64,000 bases of DNA from Amia ocellicauda (GCF_036373705.1 NC_089850.1:34768233-34832232), one strand, 5' to 3'. Shown: positions 34,336-49,035, numbered from the stretch's first letter. Numbers and translations are program-made. The notes: generated by a model not told the origin, from the letters alone.

Positions 34336-37300
34336 ATGAAGAGGATGGTAAAACAAGGTAAAATGTTTTTATTATGTAACGGCTTTGGGATGCCATGTGT
34401 TTCTGTAGGAGTCTGTCATTCTCCTTCGCTTGACCTATTCTGTAAGATAACTTTTAAATAAAGAACACAACTAAACATGGGCTTTTGTTTAATAATACCC
34501 ACACAATCTCTGAAGTGCGAAGACAGCCATAATTCCCTGGTGGCATAGGCATAGGGAATCAAAATGAACATCGGGAGTACAGTCACTGTGTCTGAATATC
34601 TTCTGACAGAACTGATGTGCGTCTCTCTTCCAGGCAACACTTCTTCTTCCTGTGATGCAGATGAGGAAGCGGACCTTCAAAGTCAGTTAGACTGCCTCGA
34701 GAAATGTCTTCGAAATAAGTTGCCATTCTTTGAGGAGTACCTGGCCAACAAACCTCAGGTAAAGTACAGCCTCAACAAAGCTTACCCCCCACACACTTTT
34801 TGATGCATTTATATATATATATATATGTATATATGTGTAGCGTAAGGTACACTTATAAATTTCAATTAAAGAAGTAAATTTATAGTATCACCTTATCACG
34901 AATCCTGGAATCTTGTAGAACTCAATTTCTGTAATAATTGGACGCAGACACCAATTCCAAAGATATAAATTGTCAAATGTATTCAAAACAAAGACTAAAT
35001 GTAGCACTACACTAATTATACAAAAGGGAAAAACTAATTAAAATTCAACTCTAGATCAACAAATCAAAGACAAATCACTTCCGTGACCAAATCAAGGACC
35101 ATGGTATCGCATATGATAACACAAATCGTTAAACAAAAATGGTTATAAAAACATTGACTACAATACCGGTTAGTAATACGAAGGTGAGTCTCTCGTTAGT
35201 ATTATTAGTCAGACATTAAATAACTACGCAGGTTAGTATTTATGTCAGGTAACTTCTCGTTATATATATATCAGTCTCATTTACGTTTAGGTGCCGAGAA
35301 AGATCCTATCATTACTTGTTACCACAATTTCCCTTAACTGATTATTATTCAATGATTAAGGATAGGCAGGGCCACCAATAATCTAATGTCTATTAACTTG
35401 TATCAATTTCAGACTAAACAGTTAAACAGGAATGAGAAGATATTTCTCGGCGTTGACAGATTTTATTTCTAAAATTATCAACAAAACAGTTTAATGCAAC
35501 ACACATTTATATTTAAGAAAACTAAATGATATTACACATTCTAGAGTTATGAATCACAGATTAACATTTCTAATTGATTTCTCAAATGTCATGAATCATG
35601 AACTCCAAACTGTTAAACTTATCTGAACTTCGTCGCAGAGAGGCCTCTCTGTCTTCGGGCTCAGATAACAGCACACGGCACGAGGTCCGTGTGGTTTGGA
35701 ACAAAGGCAGTCCGGTTCGGCTTTGTCCAAGAACTTCCACTCAGTCGATGCACCTGGAAGTTGGGGTTTCGTGAATGTAGAGTCGTTTCCAAACAGATTT
35801 TCCACTGGTTTGAAGGCTCCAAGGTTGTGCACAAAATCTTCTTTGTAAGCAGGGGTTCCACCGTAGTTACTTGAAGACGAAGTCTTTGAGGAAAGCAGGG
35901 CCCTGTTTGTTCCAAGGGTCAAGTTTCTTAAGACTCAAATAGCTATTTAAATGACTGACACTTTCGTATACAGTCGACTTAGTCAATTGTCCAGCTGTAA
36001 AACTCCACTGATCAGGTGGGCACAGGCGGGCAGCGCAGTCTGTAAAGTTCTTTATTTAATAAAGTCCTTTAAAAGAATTCTTCGTACGGCTCAATCTCCT
36101 TCTCCCAGTTTAACTCTTCTGTTGCCGGCAAAGACTTAGTTGGGTTCTGGTTCTGGTTCTGGCAACAGAGCTACAGGTTGAGCTGTGGCAGCGAGTTTCT
36201 GGTTTAGGTGAGAGAGAGAGAGAGAGAAAGAAAGACTGTCCGCTGTTCCTTATAGTCTGTCAGATCAATAGGTGATTGGTTCCTGAGTTCTTGAGATTGG
36301 ATTTCGGTTTCAGCCCCCAGTGTCCTATTGGAGGGGGGCTTGATTTATGACTGATGTCAATCCATGCCATCTTTTGGAAATGCCGGTTGGCCTGGGTTCG
36401 TAGCTCTATGTCGGGATTTCGGCTCTCGTCCACTTCAAAGAGTTTTTATCACCTACAGGCCCCTTTCTCCAGACATCTCATAGCAGGATTCCAAACTATT
36501 TGGCCTCTTCTCGGTGCCATCCTCCCCAAAACTGTCACTTTGATGCAAACCAGTTCCAAGCTGAAGAGCTAAGGAAATCTGATAACTTTGGGGGGGAGAG
36601 GTCTTCTTTGGATCAGTGCTTCAGCTCAGAGCCCAAATGCTCTTATCCAAATACACCCAACATAACACTACATATATATATATATATATTTTTTTTAATG
36701 TATTAAGTATACACTTGCATATACAGTGCAGCACACAAGTATTTGGACATTGACACCATTTTTGTTGTTTTAGCTCTGTACTCCAGCACATTGGATTTGA
36801 CCAATGACCATGACCTGATCCCCTAAAATGGGGGGCAATGTATAAAAAGGGCCGTAATTCCTACACGGTAAAATCCAATAGGCTGGGGTACAGAGCTAAA
36901 AAAGTGTGTCACTGTCCAAATATGTATCATTTCACTGGACTGTTTTAAAGAACAGGGTTCAAATGAAGATCAAAGTAATCTAAAGTTAGTATAAGACTGT
37001 CAATCTGTCATTTGCCCGGACTGGAAACCAACACAGAGGGTATTCTTTTTTTCCTTTTCTTCCTCTTGTAATAGGTGGCTTCAGAAGATCGCCTTGTGAT
37101 TCTCGAGGCAGTGGAGACAGTGGCCAGAAACGAACCACTTCCTGATGTTGAGAGATTGATAGTGTCAATCATTTCTGTCGGACTCTCTGAGATGCCTGTC
37201 TCCATCCCAAACTTGGAGGGAGACTTCAGGAATAAGGTACAAAATCGTTTTGTTCACACATGCCTACAGAATAGCAATTGTGTTTTTTAAGATGTGAAAC

Positions 37301-40300
37301 TGCTGACACTATTTAAGCCCAGATGGATCTGTACATGTTACAGTCCTGGGTAAATTAACATTTGATCATTGTAGGTTCTGTTTCATGTTCTCCTGTATCT
37401 TCCTGTTTTCATATAGTATTTAGCAATTGCCTTCAAGTCCAAATGAAGTTCCTCCAATCTTGGTTAACCTTATCCATTTTCTCCGGCAGACCAATGTGCT
37501 CAGCAGAGTGGTACTGTGCTATGGGTTCATAGCCCGCATGAGCCCTAAATCAGACGTTGAAGAGGTCCTTGAGTTTGACATTTTGCCCAAAATGAGTGCC
37601 TTCTTCAGGTCCGAGGTAGGCAAAAGATATCTTAAACAAGGAAACCAGTGTGATTGTGCATGACAACCTCCAGAGACTGAGATGCTGTGCTCTTTCTCAC
37701 CCAGGACCCCACAGTCAGAGCGAGCGTGTGCGTCAGTCTCGGCCTCATGGCACGGACAGTCAAGGACGCTGGACTCACCTTCCCTTTCAAAGAGGAGCTT
37801 CTGGGTGAGCTGGTGGTAAGTAGGGTTTCCTTGTGTGCTGGGAAAGATCAGTCTCCTGTGAGTATTGTCACCTGGCACTGGCACCGCCTTAAGTATGTTG
37901 TGTCATCAGTCACAAATACCATGATGTGAAAGTGTCAGAAACCTGTTTTTTTCCACCCCCTCAGACCTTGATCAAGGATCGGCCCACAGACAGTTCCAGC
38001 CCGTCCCTCTGCCAGCGGGCGCTGGACACGTGCACCATCCTGAGGTAACTGTCCCTGTAGCCACATGGCTGAGATGTGTTTCAACTCTTGATAGTCAGTC
38101 AGGGCCTGGTTTCTTTTCCCCCATGTGACGCACCACTCGCCTGAAACATTGAGAACCCTGAAATGTGTTCTGTTGACTAACAAGCCTCACAGTAAATGGG
38201 TATAGAAAACCTAGACCAGAATTTGGGTGGGTCTTATATTATGAAAATGTGATGGGTTTCATTAGTTCAATGTTTTGGCTGAAATGATCAATTTAAAGCA
38301 ACAGGGATTAGATTTGTGTGCTCTGCTGAAGTTCCTATAACCGCACACTCTCTCTCGTTTCCCCAGCCGAGCCAAGCCCTTCCTCAGGAGACAGCAGCTG
38401 CATCTTGTGTGGCTGATTGTCGAGGATGTCTTAACTCTTCCCTGGCTGGCCCCCAATGGGGATTCACTCCAGGTAAGGATCTGTTTTGACACTTTCAATT
38501 GATAATGAATATTTAAACATTTCCAAAGCTGAAAATAACATTTCTCAGTGTTTAATAATAATAATAATGTTGGTGAATGAACAATACTATGCAATCATCT
38601 GTGCTGTATCTCCTGCGAGAAACAGGAGTCCAGGGAGCAGAGATTGTCTACAATACTCAGAGTTGTAAGAGTGTAGTAGTGCTCATCATCATCAAGAACT
38701 GTTCACATGAATATATCGACATGAATGTGATTACAAATGTTCCATTCACATCTGTCACACAGATAGTGTACATTGTATTTGATTGCTGTCTTGTCTAGGA
38801 GGTGTACTCTGCCAATGCAAGGAGTCTCTCTGCCCTGCTCAGAGCCATGCTACGGCTGGACTTCACCCCCGACACCCTCCTGGAGCTGCTGAAGGTGAGA
38901 CCCTTTACCTTGCCTTAAAGCAGAGTGACCATCGAGTTTTGGGCTGTTCAAGAGACGGGGCAAGGCTGATTGCGTAGGTTCAGTCAGTTAGGCTGGACAG
39001 ATCACTGTATCCTTGTACAAATTATGACCTCAAATCTTGGAATCAACCTAACATTTCTATATAAGTCATAGCTTGTGTCCCTCTGTTCCTTAAAGAGTTA
39101 AGTCCTTACATTGATAAATCTTTTAAATGTGTTTTTCTGTTCACTTTTTTTCCCTCTCCTCTGTCATCCCTCCCTCCTCAGCCGCTGCAGGCATTGGGCT
39201 TGTCTGTAATTGATGTCAAACGAATTAGGGCCATGGCGATGATCACCGCTCTCCTGGAAGGTTACTGGATGGAGGCTGAATCCATGCAGGTGAGCCAGGA
39301 TTCAGGCCTCTCAGTGTGGCTCGGTGTTTCCATGTTGATTTTCACACGGTGGGCGGGTGTCTTTGAGGGTGGCGATGCTGGGGCATGAAACTGGGCTTTG
39401 CACTGATCTCCGGGTGTCTGTTCTTTTCAACAGGTGCAAGGGAGCTTCCCATTAGGCCAACTGCTGGCATCCCTAGTTCCACGATGCTTTGACCCGGAGC
39501 CGGTGATCAGGGGAAAGGCAGCACATTGCATCAGAGTCCTTCTGGACCATTGGCTGCGTACAGGAGGTACTGAGTGTGTTGCTATGAAGTGAACAGTTCT
39601 GTAAAGTACTGCAGACAGTAATTAGTTTGCACTTTACATTGTGTGTCTGTTTCTATCAGTGTACAAAGTTTTAGGTTTTCATTTTTTTTTTCTTTACAGG
39701 TTTTGAATTTGGCAGGAACAAGTTGGAAGACCTGATCCGATGTATTGAACGGAGCCGCTCTGTCCCGGACACCTGTGCTGCTCTCCTCCAGGTAAAACCG
39801 TGCCTCCATGCCTGTCGTGTCTACAGTCTGCCTTCTACAGATTCCAGAGTCATGCGCTGAGGCACGTCTGTAACACGCTTGTAGCAACTGCATAGTCTAA
39901 TGAGTTGACGGTGACTTTAAGAGTGTCTGCGCTGGGTTGATGACTGAGCGGTGAGTGCGTTTCTGTGTTTCAGATCGTCGGCAAGTGTTTCCCTCGGCAG
40001 GAGAAGGAGAGACTGATTGAGGGTTTGCGTCAAGGACTCAAAGACAACCAGACCAGCTCTGCCCAGGGGTCCTGCACTCTCTTGTGCAGCATCTTGGAAG
40101 CTCACCCCACTGAGCTCACTGGATTGGTGAGAGGAACAGTGCTTTAATGTTATAGCGTCAGTTACAGCTCTGAACTTCTGTATAGCAAGTGTTTGGGCTT
40201 CTGGTCAGCTGGACAGCAAGTTCAGCTCAGGCCACACGTCTGTCTTGCAGCTTGAACCACCCAACCCAATATGCAGCAACCCTGTTAGGGAATAAGAGCC

Positions 40301-43300
40301 TTAGAAGTCCTCCAATCTGACTTTTTATAGAATCTTTTGCAGGCAGAAATAGGAGTGTATGCAGGGAAACCATTTTTGGATTATAACCTGCTCTCTCCTT
40401 TGTGCTATAGCTTCCTCAGGTGCTCCATGCATTTCTGGGCTTGAGGGATGCGGAAGAGAGGGTGAGAGAGAGCGCGAAGGAGGGTGTTCTCCAACTGTTC
40501 CGACTGGACAGTGTGACGGTCGTCAACTCCCTCATCAACTACTCGTCTGCTGACAGGTGGGATTTATGAATCTAAACTGGCCTGTGAAGAACATTCTCTG
40601 AGGGATCAAACATGATTGAAGTCCCACACCTTGTAAAATGTTTTTTAAAAAGCTTCGACAATCATGCCTTCGTTATTTGTCAGATGTCACGACTCACGCA
40701 GTTATCCTGGATTACCTAGACAATCAGAGCCACGCAATGTCCACCTGCTCATGATCCCAAGCTTAATTCTATCGTGTGTCGGCCTCTCTTTCCTATTAAG
40801 GGGGAGAGACGGTCAGTCACTTACTGTAGGTCAGCACATAATGCGTGTTTGATTGTTTTCCAGCACCGTTCAGCAGCAGAAGTGGTGTGTCAAGCTGTGG
40901 GGGGCCATCCTGGCCATCAGCAGGGGTCTCTGGCCACTGAGCGAGCTGATGGCCTTGGCTAGTACAGGGCAAGCCGTGGCGGTAAGTGACTAGAAAGCCC
41001 AACATGACGAGGGCACGGCCCGGAACTGTCCCTTCTGGACTCGTTTTTAATCTGCTTCTCTTTGCCTTGGTCAGGCCCGTGCTGTAGTGGACTTCCTGTC
41101 TGAGAACAGCCTGGAGGCTTTGAACACGCACTTTGTGGAGCTCTTCGCTGGCCTGTTGCCCCTTCTGGGTCCTGAGAGTCCAGCTCTGGACGCAGGCCTC
41201 AGTGTCAGGAGGTAAGAGTTTGTGTTGGGGAGCCAGCGGTGAATCACACCAGAAAACTGTCGTCCGTTATTATACTTGCACAAATTTTTCTCCGACGCCC
41301 AGTCCAGTGATATGGTCCCGCTCTCTCTCCAGCACCGCTGTGGACGCCCTGAAGGCTGTGCTGTCTCAAGCACAGTTGAGCGATGTCCTTCAGCACATGG
41401 ACCGGGACAGAGTATGGGAACTGCTCAGGGAACCAGGTCGGGAGCCTGAGGGGATCTTCCTGCTGACCAGGTAAGACAAGCTGGGCTCAAGCATTAGGCC
41501 CCGAGCAGATCCAAAGAACTGTTCTACAGACATTTATTAATACATGATTAATAGGGCCACCAACTTTCCATAGACACCCTTTCAGAGGGCAATTTTAGAC
41601 GACTCATCCAGGTTGATAATAATCAAACCCCTAGCAGGGACAAATGGATAAACCGTAATTAGCTAGAGAAAAAGTTGCAAAATAAATTACTTTGTTCTGT
41701 TGAACGACAGGGCGCTGTTGAGGTTCGATGCCCCTGGCATGCCTGCTGTGGTAACTTCCCTCTGTGAGCGGTACAGCAGCATGGGAGAGAGCCAGAAGAT
41801 CTGCGTGGTGGATTTCTTCTCTGCTGTGAGTGTCATCTCCCCGGACTTTCATATAACCAAATTATACTTCGTTTCCACTGGCCACGTTTAGGTGCAACTC
41901 CGCATGGCCGGGCTGTAACCGTGTAACTGTAACTGTACGCCAGAGTTTATATTCATTGCCGTGAGGTACAGCTGCCCTAGGAAGTGAATGTGAGACACCA
42001 AAGGTGTAGAAACCAGGACGTAATGAAAAAATATTTATAAAACAAATTACATCACTTAAAAACATGATGGTATTTGTTAGAAAATTGTCGCATCTACTCC
42101 CATTTCATCTAGTTAATAATATACCTTAAATATCCTAGATATTTCCCTTATTATCCATCTGTGGGAGAATAAAATTGCATTATTAAATAAAGTGGGCGTG
42201 TGTTTAAATCTGTCCTGTGTAGCCTCTTAGCATATCATGAAATATACAGTACTAAATATACAGTCACAGCCTGTATATGTAGTTTCTTAAGAACAACTAA
42301 TAAATGTATATATAAATACAGCTACAACACTTTGGGATCCATAAGTTACTCAGTATTAAACTATAGACATTTAAAGTATTTTGAGAGATTTCTCAAGACA
42401 TTGGGACATTTAATTTCACTCCAGGATGTTTGATCATAGTCTTTCATGTTTGCATGTATTTATTCCCCAAAAAATGAATGTATTTTGTCCGGCACAGTAT
42501 TGCAGTCCGATGCAGTCCTTTCTCCAGCAGGATTTTCGTGATCTTTTCAAACGCTTTTAAATGTCTTCCTGCTCCAAGCAATTGATCCTGCAGTGTCTCA
42601 GACTTACCCATGTCTTCCCTTTTCAAAGCTTCTGCAACACCCACACCTGACTGATCACATCTGGTCACCAGGCGTCATGGAGAGGCTGTTGGCGATCTGT
42701 GGAGAGTCCTTGGAGGACATTGACAGTCTGGCAGTGCGAGGGCTGCAGACTCTGCCCAAGAAGGAGGTAAAGAGAAATGACTAGAGTAGTTTTGGAGTCT
42801 AATGTCGGAATTGGATGAGTCTCTGGTCGGTTGACAGCATATTTGTGTAGATGGAGGCTGAGCACGGCCCTCTTCTCTGCTCAGATTCACAGATACGCTA
42901 CAAAGCAACTGGAGCAGATGACCGGTGCCCTTTCCATGTCGGAGGAGCAAGGAAAGCCAGTTATCTTGAGGGCCATCTCTGGTTTGGGCACCAGCCTCCA
43001 GTTTTGTGAGAATGGAACAGTCAAGAAACTTATCCCCAAAGTTTACCACCAGGCAAAGGTTTGCATAGAAAAGGTATGTCTTAGAATGTTTCCTTGGTTT
43101 CATTGTGAAGATTATGTTTTTTCTTGGATCTGGTCATTCTCCCACTCGCTGTGATGTCGACCACATTCTTCTGTGGAGTTTAAGTGTAGCTCCTCGTACG
43201 CCTTTCTACTCATTTACTTCAAGCTGTATTACCGAATGAGGACAGGCCAGTGCTGACGTGCCGCGTCTGTCCATGTGCTTGTGTTGCAGGCGGACCCGGA

Positions 43301-44419
43301 GATCCGCAGGGCCACGGTGGTTCTGCTGGGAGCGCTAGTGAAGAGGGCTGTTGGGAATGAAGTATTAAAGAAGCAGTGTCACGGCTCCCTGGCCAGGCTG
43401 CTGCTCCACCTCGAGGACTCCAACCCAGCAGTCTCCCAGGTAAATACGCTGGGCAGTGAAGACCCACAGTGGTATGTTTTTAAATGGCACCATGTGGAAA
43501 TTGAATATAACGGGGGTAAAGACCATACAGCCAACCTGACGACCTCTGAGCAAAGAACAAATGGCAGCTCTCTTTGTATTACTCAGTGTGATATGACTCT
43601 TCCCACCCCAGGCCTGCCAGCGGACTCTGCAGCAGTGTGCGCCAGCTCTGAATCGCACAGCCTTCACCAGTCTGATTGAGGAGCACTTTGGACGAGTGCC
43701 CTTGGAACTCCCCTCCTTCATCAAGGAGGTGACCGCTGTCCTTGTAAGTCGCTGTTCACGACTTTCCTCTTGGCATTCTGTTTGGGTTCCGCTCATCATG
43801 TGTGGGAATGTTTTCCAAGCCTGGTTGTCTGATGCTGTTTTCAGACCACTGGTTCTTGTATTTCCGCTGAAAGATGTTGTTTTACTCTTAGCAACAGACC
43901 TTCCCCGGTGCGATGGGGGTGTACCGGGACGTTGTCCTACGCTACCAGAAGAGCCGTGACCCAGAGCTCAGAGCGAGTGCTGCTGTGTTCATCGGTAAGA
44001 GAGCCAGAGCAACAGAGCTCTGTCAAGAAAGCTTCTGTCCCACTATGTAAAGCAGTCGCACTGTCTCACACCTGTTGTTCTTCTGTGTCAGGGGCTCTTC
44101 TTGAGAAGACGGAGAAAGGCTTCTTCAACTTAATTCCTAGGATGAGACTCAACAAAGGTACGTGAACGTCTCTAGTTCATCACTTTGACGGCAGTGTTTT
44201 TGCTATTACTCTGATGCCAGAAGTTTTCACAGTTTATAAAACATGAAAGAATCAAAAGCTTTTGATTTGAGACCCTATCATTCATCAGTGAATCTGCCAA
44301 GCAAAGTGTATCTACAGCATTTTCCTCTCGTCACAGGTCTCTCTCGCCTTCTAAAGGACCAAGATTCAAGGGTCAAGAAGAAGGCAGCAGAAGCCATGGT
44401 CCGCTTCCTGCAGGCCTAA
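34336..44419 (+). CDS. MROH-family HEAT-repeat protein, gene copy 3 (complete, 942 codons)
   Basis: Exons match copy 2 in number, length and phase: 34336-34357, 34634-34758, 37075-37236, 37490-37615, 37705-37815, 37965-38044, 38367-38472, 38799-38894, 39182-39289, 39434-39566, 39700-39791, 39974-40126, 40411-40556, 40864-40981, 41075-41211, 41333-41470, 41711-41825, 42629-42766, 42885-43073, 43290-43439, 43612-43743, 43892-43994, 44092-44157, 44337-44419. All splice sites are GT-AG and the frame is open throughout. Changes seen against copy 2: Glu to Lys at the end of exon 4, Ala to Glu in exon 5, and Thr instead of Met in exon 24. Introns differ by small indels, for example a shorter pyrimidine tract before exon 10. 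It is the last gene of the array. Confidence 0.85.
34836..36672 (-). mobile_element. Solo-LTR-like insertion, antisense in intron 3 of MROH copy 3
   Basis: Same 1837-bp block and same ends as in copy 2, with scattered substitutions. It was present before the duplication. Confidence 0.5.
36724..36937. mobile_element. Tc1/mariner-type MITE (intron 3, copy 3)
   Basis: Same 214-bp element as 16891-17104. Confidence 0.7.
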
Positions 44420-44530
44420 TGCATGGGCCCGGCCCCTCCCCCCGAGGGGCTCTCCGTTTCAACGTGTTGGAATTCCAGGCAGTAGTATGGGGGGGCGCCG
44501 TTAGGGACATAATTCACCCCATGGTACATA

Positions 44531-45707
44531 CACTATACACACTCCAGATTGTGTCTCAGAATATAGTGCGTTCATCTCAGTATTATGGGGGCCAAACAGG
44601 CCATAATACATCAGATTGTGTGCATACTATATTTGGTTCACAACTTTGCATGCATACTGTAATGGTTTGTGTGAGTACTATGTTGGTTTGTGTGAGTACT
44701 GTAATGGTTTGTGTGAGTACTATGTTGGTTTGTGTGAGTACTATGTTGGTTTGTGTGAGTACTGTAATGGTTTGTGTGAGTACTGTAATGGTTTGTGTGA
44801 GTACTATGTTGGTTTGTGTGAGTACTATGTTGGTTTGTGTGAGTACTGTAATGGTTTGTGTGAGTACTATGTTGGTTTGTGTGAGTACCATATCGGTTGT
44901 TCACGTGACTCAACTGGGCGGGGCAGGACTAGGGACGAAGGAAAATCAAGGCGGAAGCAGCAGTGCGAGCTTTGTCCTCAAGCAACACATTACTGAATGA
45001 CTTGACATGTCATCTGAGCGAGACATCACAGATTACTTTTTAAATATTGTTCACACCGTGTCTATGGTTGACAGTTATGGGGCGCTGTTTGTGTCAGACA
45101 AAATTTCATGCATGAAAGCGTTTTTGTGTGGCAATACAGATCTTGTCGACCAAAATGTACAGTTTGTTCACAATTCCTATTTTGTCAGGAAAAGAACAGT
45201 ATCTGCAGTTCATTTCGTGGAGGACATTATGAAAGAGGGTTTTCATTTCGTCCACAAAATGAAATGCAACTCTTACATTATGTGCACAGGACATCATTTT
45301 GTGGACATAATGCAGACTCGGGTGTTCATTCGGTCCACGTAAGTCAAAGTGCATTTTACTTTTCATCCACAGCAAGTATTTAGGAGGACAAACTCATGAT
45401 GTGGATATACTGTATCCACATCATGCAGTATATGTAGAATATACTCATTATGTGCAAATAAAGGTCATTTTGTGTGACAAAATGGGAATTATGTGAACGA
45501 AATGTGCATTTTGGTCTACAAGATGTGTATTGCTGCACAAAAGCACTTTCATGCATGAAATCATTTCGCACACAAACCAATACAGTACACACACAAACCA
45601 AAACAGTATACATACATAATTGTGATCCAGTATAGTATGCACACAATCTGATGTATTATGGCCTGTTTGGCCCCCATGATTAAATGTGTGCGTCTCATTA
45701 TATAGTG
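44531..45707. repeat. Foldback element 1 (unit 3 spacer)
   Basis: Same element as at 4374-5487. A local cluster of changes at 45325-45350 is private to this copy. Confidence 0.8.
44664..44894. repeat. 21-bp minisatellite, 11 units
   Basis: Eleven exact 21-bp units with an irregular order of the two unit types. The first unit is preceded by tgtaat where the other copies have tgtatt. Confidence 0.95.
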
Positions 45708-45803
45708 ATTCTGCCTGAGAGGCTCTCTGTCTCTGCTTCCAGTGCTGTTTCACTCCGGACCGGCTCTTTGTCACTGGTGTAATCTCCCCTCTCTGCAGGC
45801 TGT

Positions 45804-47320
45804 GGTTCACCGCGCCGGCACCATCGTGATCTGGGGTTGTTGTCCAGGCATCGGCATCTCAGCGGTGTCACAGACCTCCAGAGAGAGCGAGAAGGAGCCA
45901 GTCTGGTGCATGTGGAAAGCTAAAACTCAAACATCTGTACTCTAGAGACCAGCGTGTCTAGGCCGGGCTTTGCTCCTCAGGAGGCAGAGAGCAGGTCTGA
46001 GGTGAGGGTCCGATGACCTCCGGGCCAAGCATGTTCTCCTCCTCTGTCCCGGAGGCTCTAATTCTCATAATCTCAGGGATTCTTTCCATGACCTTATCCC
46101 TCGAGGTATGGGACTGCTGGAGAGTCAGGCCGTGGAGCAGCCGCTCCTGTCCTCCGAACCTGCAACGCTGTCTGAAGCTGTGGCATCTGCCCTGAGGTGG
46201 CCAGAGCAGGTTCGTTTCTTTTGTGCTTGCGGTTGGGCGGTTGTCCCCTTGTCGGACCCCTGTGCAGAGCCACTGCTTGTTTTGGATTTGCTTTTCCTTT
46301 TGTCCGATCCAGCACCCAATCTAATGCACTCTACAGCTGCAACGATTCTGGGATTCCCTTCTCATCCCCCGTCCTGTTGCTGCCGGGGGGGCAGTTTTCA
46401 TCTGTGAGACGGTCTCTGCCACGACGTCCCTCGGCCCAGTGCCTCCCGCAGCTCTGCTGTCTCTTCCTGTCGGTGCTGGCAAGGCAGATCTGTTGTTGTT
46501 CTGCTCAGGGGGGCAGTTCACCATGACGGGGCCCGTTGTCGTTGTTTTTGCTGGAGGAGGGAGTGGGGCTTCTGCCTCGACTCTCAAGAGTTGTAGAGTC
46601 CAGAACATCGGGCCCCGCCATGGTGAACCGCCCTCCTGAGCAGAAGAACAGACCCGCCTTGCCAACACCCGCTGAAAGGGAGATCGGGACCTCGATAAAC
46701 CCCAGGCTGAACAGCATCGTGACGGAGAGCATCTCGCAGATGGCGATGGGAATGGGGTGAAAGTGCGAGACCCAGAACTATTGCAGCTGGAGGGTGCATT
46801 AGATCTGGCACTGGCTCGAATAGAAAGAGTATCAAAAACCAAGACAGGCAGTGGCTCTGCACAGGGGTCCGACAAGGGGACAACCGCCCAACCGCCAGCA
46901 CAAGAGAAACGAACCTGCTCTGGCCACCTCAGGGCAGATGCCACAGCTTCAGACAGCGTTGCAGGTTCGGAGGACAGGAGCAGCTGCTCCACGGCCTGAC
47001 TCTCCAGCAGTCCCATACCACGAGGGAAAATGTCATGGAAAGAATCCCTGAGATGATGGGAATTAGAGCCTCCGGGACAGAGGAGGAGAACATGCTTGGC
47101 CCGGAGGTCCTCGGACCCTCACCTCAGACCTGCTCTCTGCCTCCTGAGGAGCAAAGCCCGGCCTAGACACGCTGGTCTCTAGAGTACAGATGTTTGAGTT
47201 TTAGCTTTCCACATGCACCGGACTGGCTCCGTCTCGCTCTCTCTGCAGGCCTGTGACACCGCTGAGATGCCGATGCCTGGACAACAACCCCAGATGACGA
47301 TGGTGCTGGTGCAGTGAACC
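45804..47320. repeat. Foldback element 2 (unit 3)
   Basis: Same 1517-bp inverted repeat as in unit 1, without length change. Confidence 0.88.
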
Positions 47321-47356
47321 GTTCCATGGTTAATGCCAAAATGGCTGATCCCTGAG

Positions 47357-48443
47357 GGTTTGTGACTTGCAAAACTACTCAAACTAATCTATCCAATTAG
47401 GTTGCAAGGAAGAGGAGTCTGCTTTCAACCAATCAAGCATCACAGTCTATGAGGATCCGCCTCCAACTGCCCTGCAGGTTTGAAAGAGCGATGGAGGGAA
47501 TTAGTTTTGAAGGAGAGAAGGAAAGGATAGAGCCTGTATAACACTATAATACTGCACTTAATACAATGATTAAAACAGTATAACACTATGCATTTACGTG
47601 TATATTTAATATTTAGCTGATTGATCTGTGCAACATTAATCATACAATTGTGCATAAAACGGAGTACGTAGACTACATTACCTCAAGTTCGTGTCCTGTA
47701 TGAGCAGCAGGTCTTTCATGAAAGCGTTTGTCATTCCTGTCCTCTATACCATAGCCTGTATGTCAATGCACGTTTCAATGCCATGGATGTGGTTAAATAT
47801 AGCGCACATCTAGTTTTACTATCACAGACAGGTGTGTCAGAAAAGCTTTATTGACTGGCCTGGGGTAATCGTAAAGCACGGGTACCTGGGGTAATATACT
47901 CGCCTACACCGCTGTATTGATGACCGGGGTTTTCACACAGATTCAGAGCTCGGGTATTGCAGTGCGTCTGCTCTGCATGCAATATAAACGCAGCTTCACT
48001 GAATATTGTGAATATATGTCATATGTGTGGCTGAACTCAGAAAGGACTGCATTGGTATGAATACAGGCTTGAATGCAGCCTTTAAAGTAGTGTTCATGTA
48101 TGTTAAAAAAACTGCAAGACCGTATGCTGTAGGTTCTTACTTTAACAGCGTACATATGTAGCCACTCGATGCACAATTGTATGATTAATGTTGCACAGAT
48201 GAATCAGCTAAATATTAAACATATACACGTACATGCATACAGTGTTATACTGTTTTAATCATTGTATTAAGTGCAGTATTATAGTGTTATACAGGCTCTA
48301 TCCTTCTCTCCTCCTTCAAAACGAATTCCCTCCGTCGCTCTTTCAAACCTGCAGAGCGGTTGAAAGCGGACTCCTCCTCCTCTTTGCAATTTGATTGGAT
48401 GGATTCAACGACTACCCGAGGTAGTTTTGTGAGTCGCAGGCTC
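47357..48443. repeat. Foldback element 3 (unit 3)
   Basis: Same inverted repeat as 7137-8223. Confidence 0.85.
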
Positions 48444-48731
48444 AGCCACATGGTTTAAAATGTGATTTGGATTTGAAGCAAAGAGAATGTTAAATACATA
48501 ATAAAAGTGTATGCAGCCTCAGTATATAGTGTATGCTTCTCATATGTCTAAGAGCCAGCTCGCACAGCAGAGGACCCGAATCTATTTATAAACATATAAA
48601 CAAATTAAGATATGAATAATCAAAATATTTACATGAATAGAATTAACTAATTCCAACTCACTCACAGCAGCCGAGGAGAGAGAGGAAGGACAGCTGTGAA
48701 AACAACAGCTGGAAAATGATTATATGATGCA

Positions 48732-49035
48732 ATATTCTATTTTGTCTGTCAGATTGCATTCGTTTTGAATTGTTACATTTATATGCACTTTGCTTATATG
48801 CATTAAAAAAGTTATACTTTAAATACACGTGTATTAGCATCCTTCTTTTTTACATTTATTTCAATTAATGGGATGCTGCTGTTTTGCAAATTGTTATTTA
48901 TTTTTCTTTGATAAGGTGCAATATGCTGTTATGCTGTTCAGATTGTATTAGTTTTGAATGGTTAGATTCATATGCACTTTGTTTGTATACATTAAAAAGT
49001 TAAACTTTAAATGCAAATGTTTAATAGCATTCCTT
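48732..49035. repeat. Pair of diverged direct repeats (unit 3)
   Basis: Same pair as in unit 1. Unit 2 keeps only the first member (about 29333-29455) because of a deletion that joins it to the CR1-like tail. Confidence 0.6.

Larger units (their letters stand above)
20355..40151. repeat. Tandem segmental duplication, unit 2
   Basis: This is the second copy, colinear with unit 1 and with unit 3. It lacks the Tc1 element of unit 1. It carries the longest minisatellite (24867-25494) and a CR1-like LINE tail at 29467-29960, next to a deletion of about 630 bp relative to unit 3. Confidence 0.97.
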
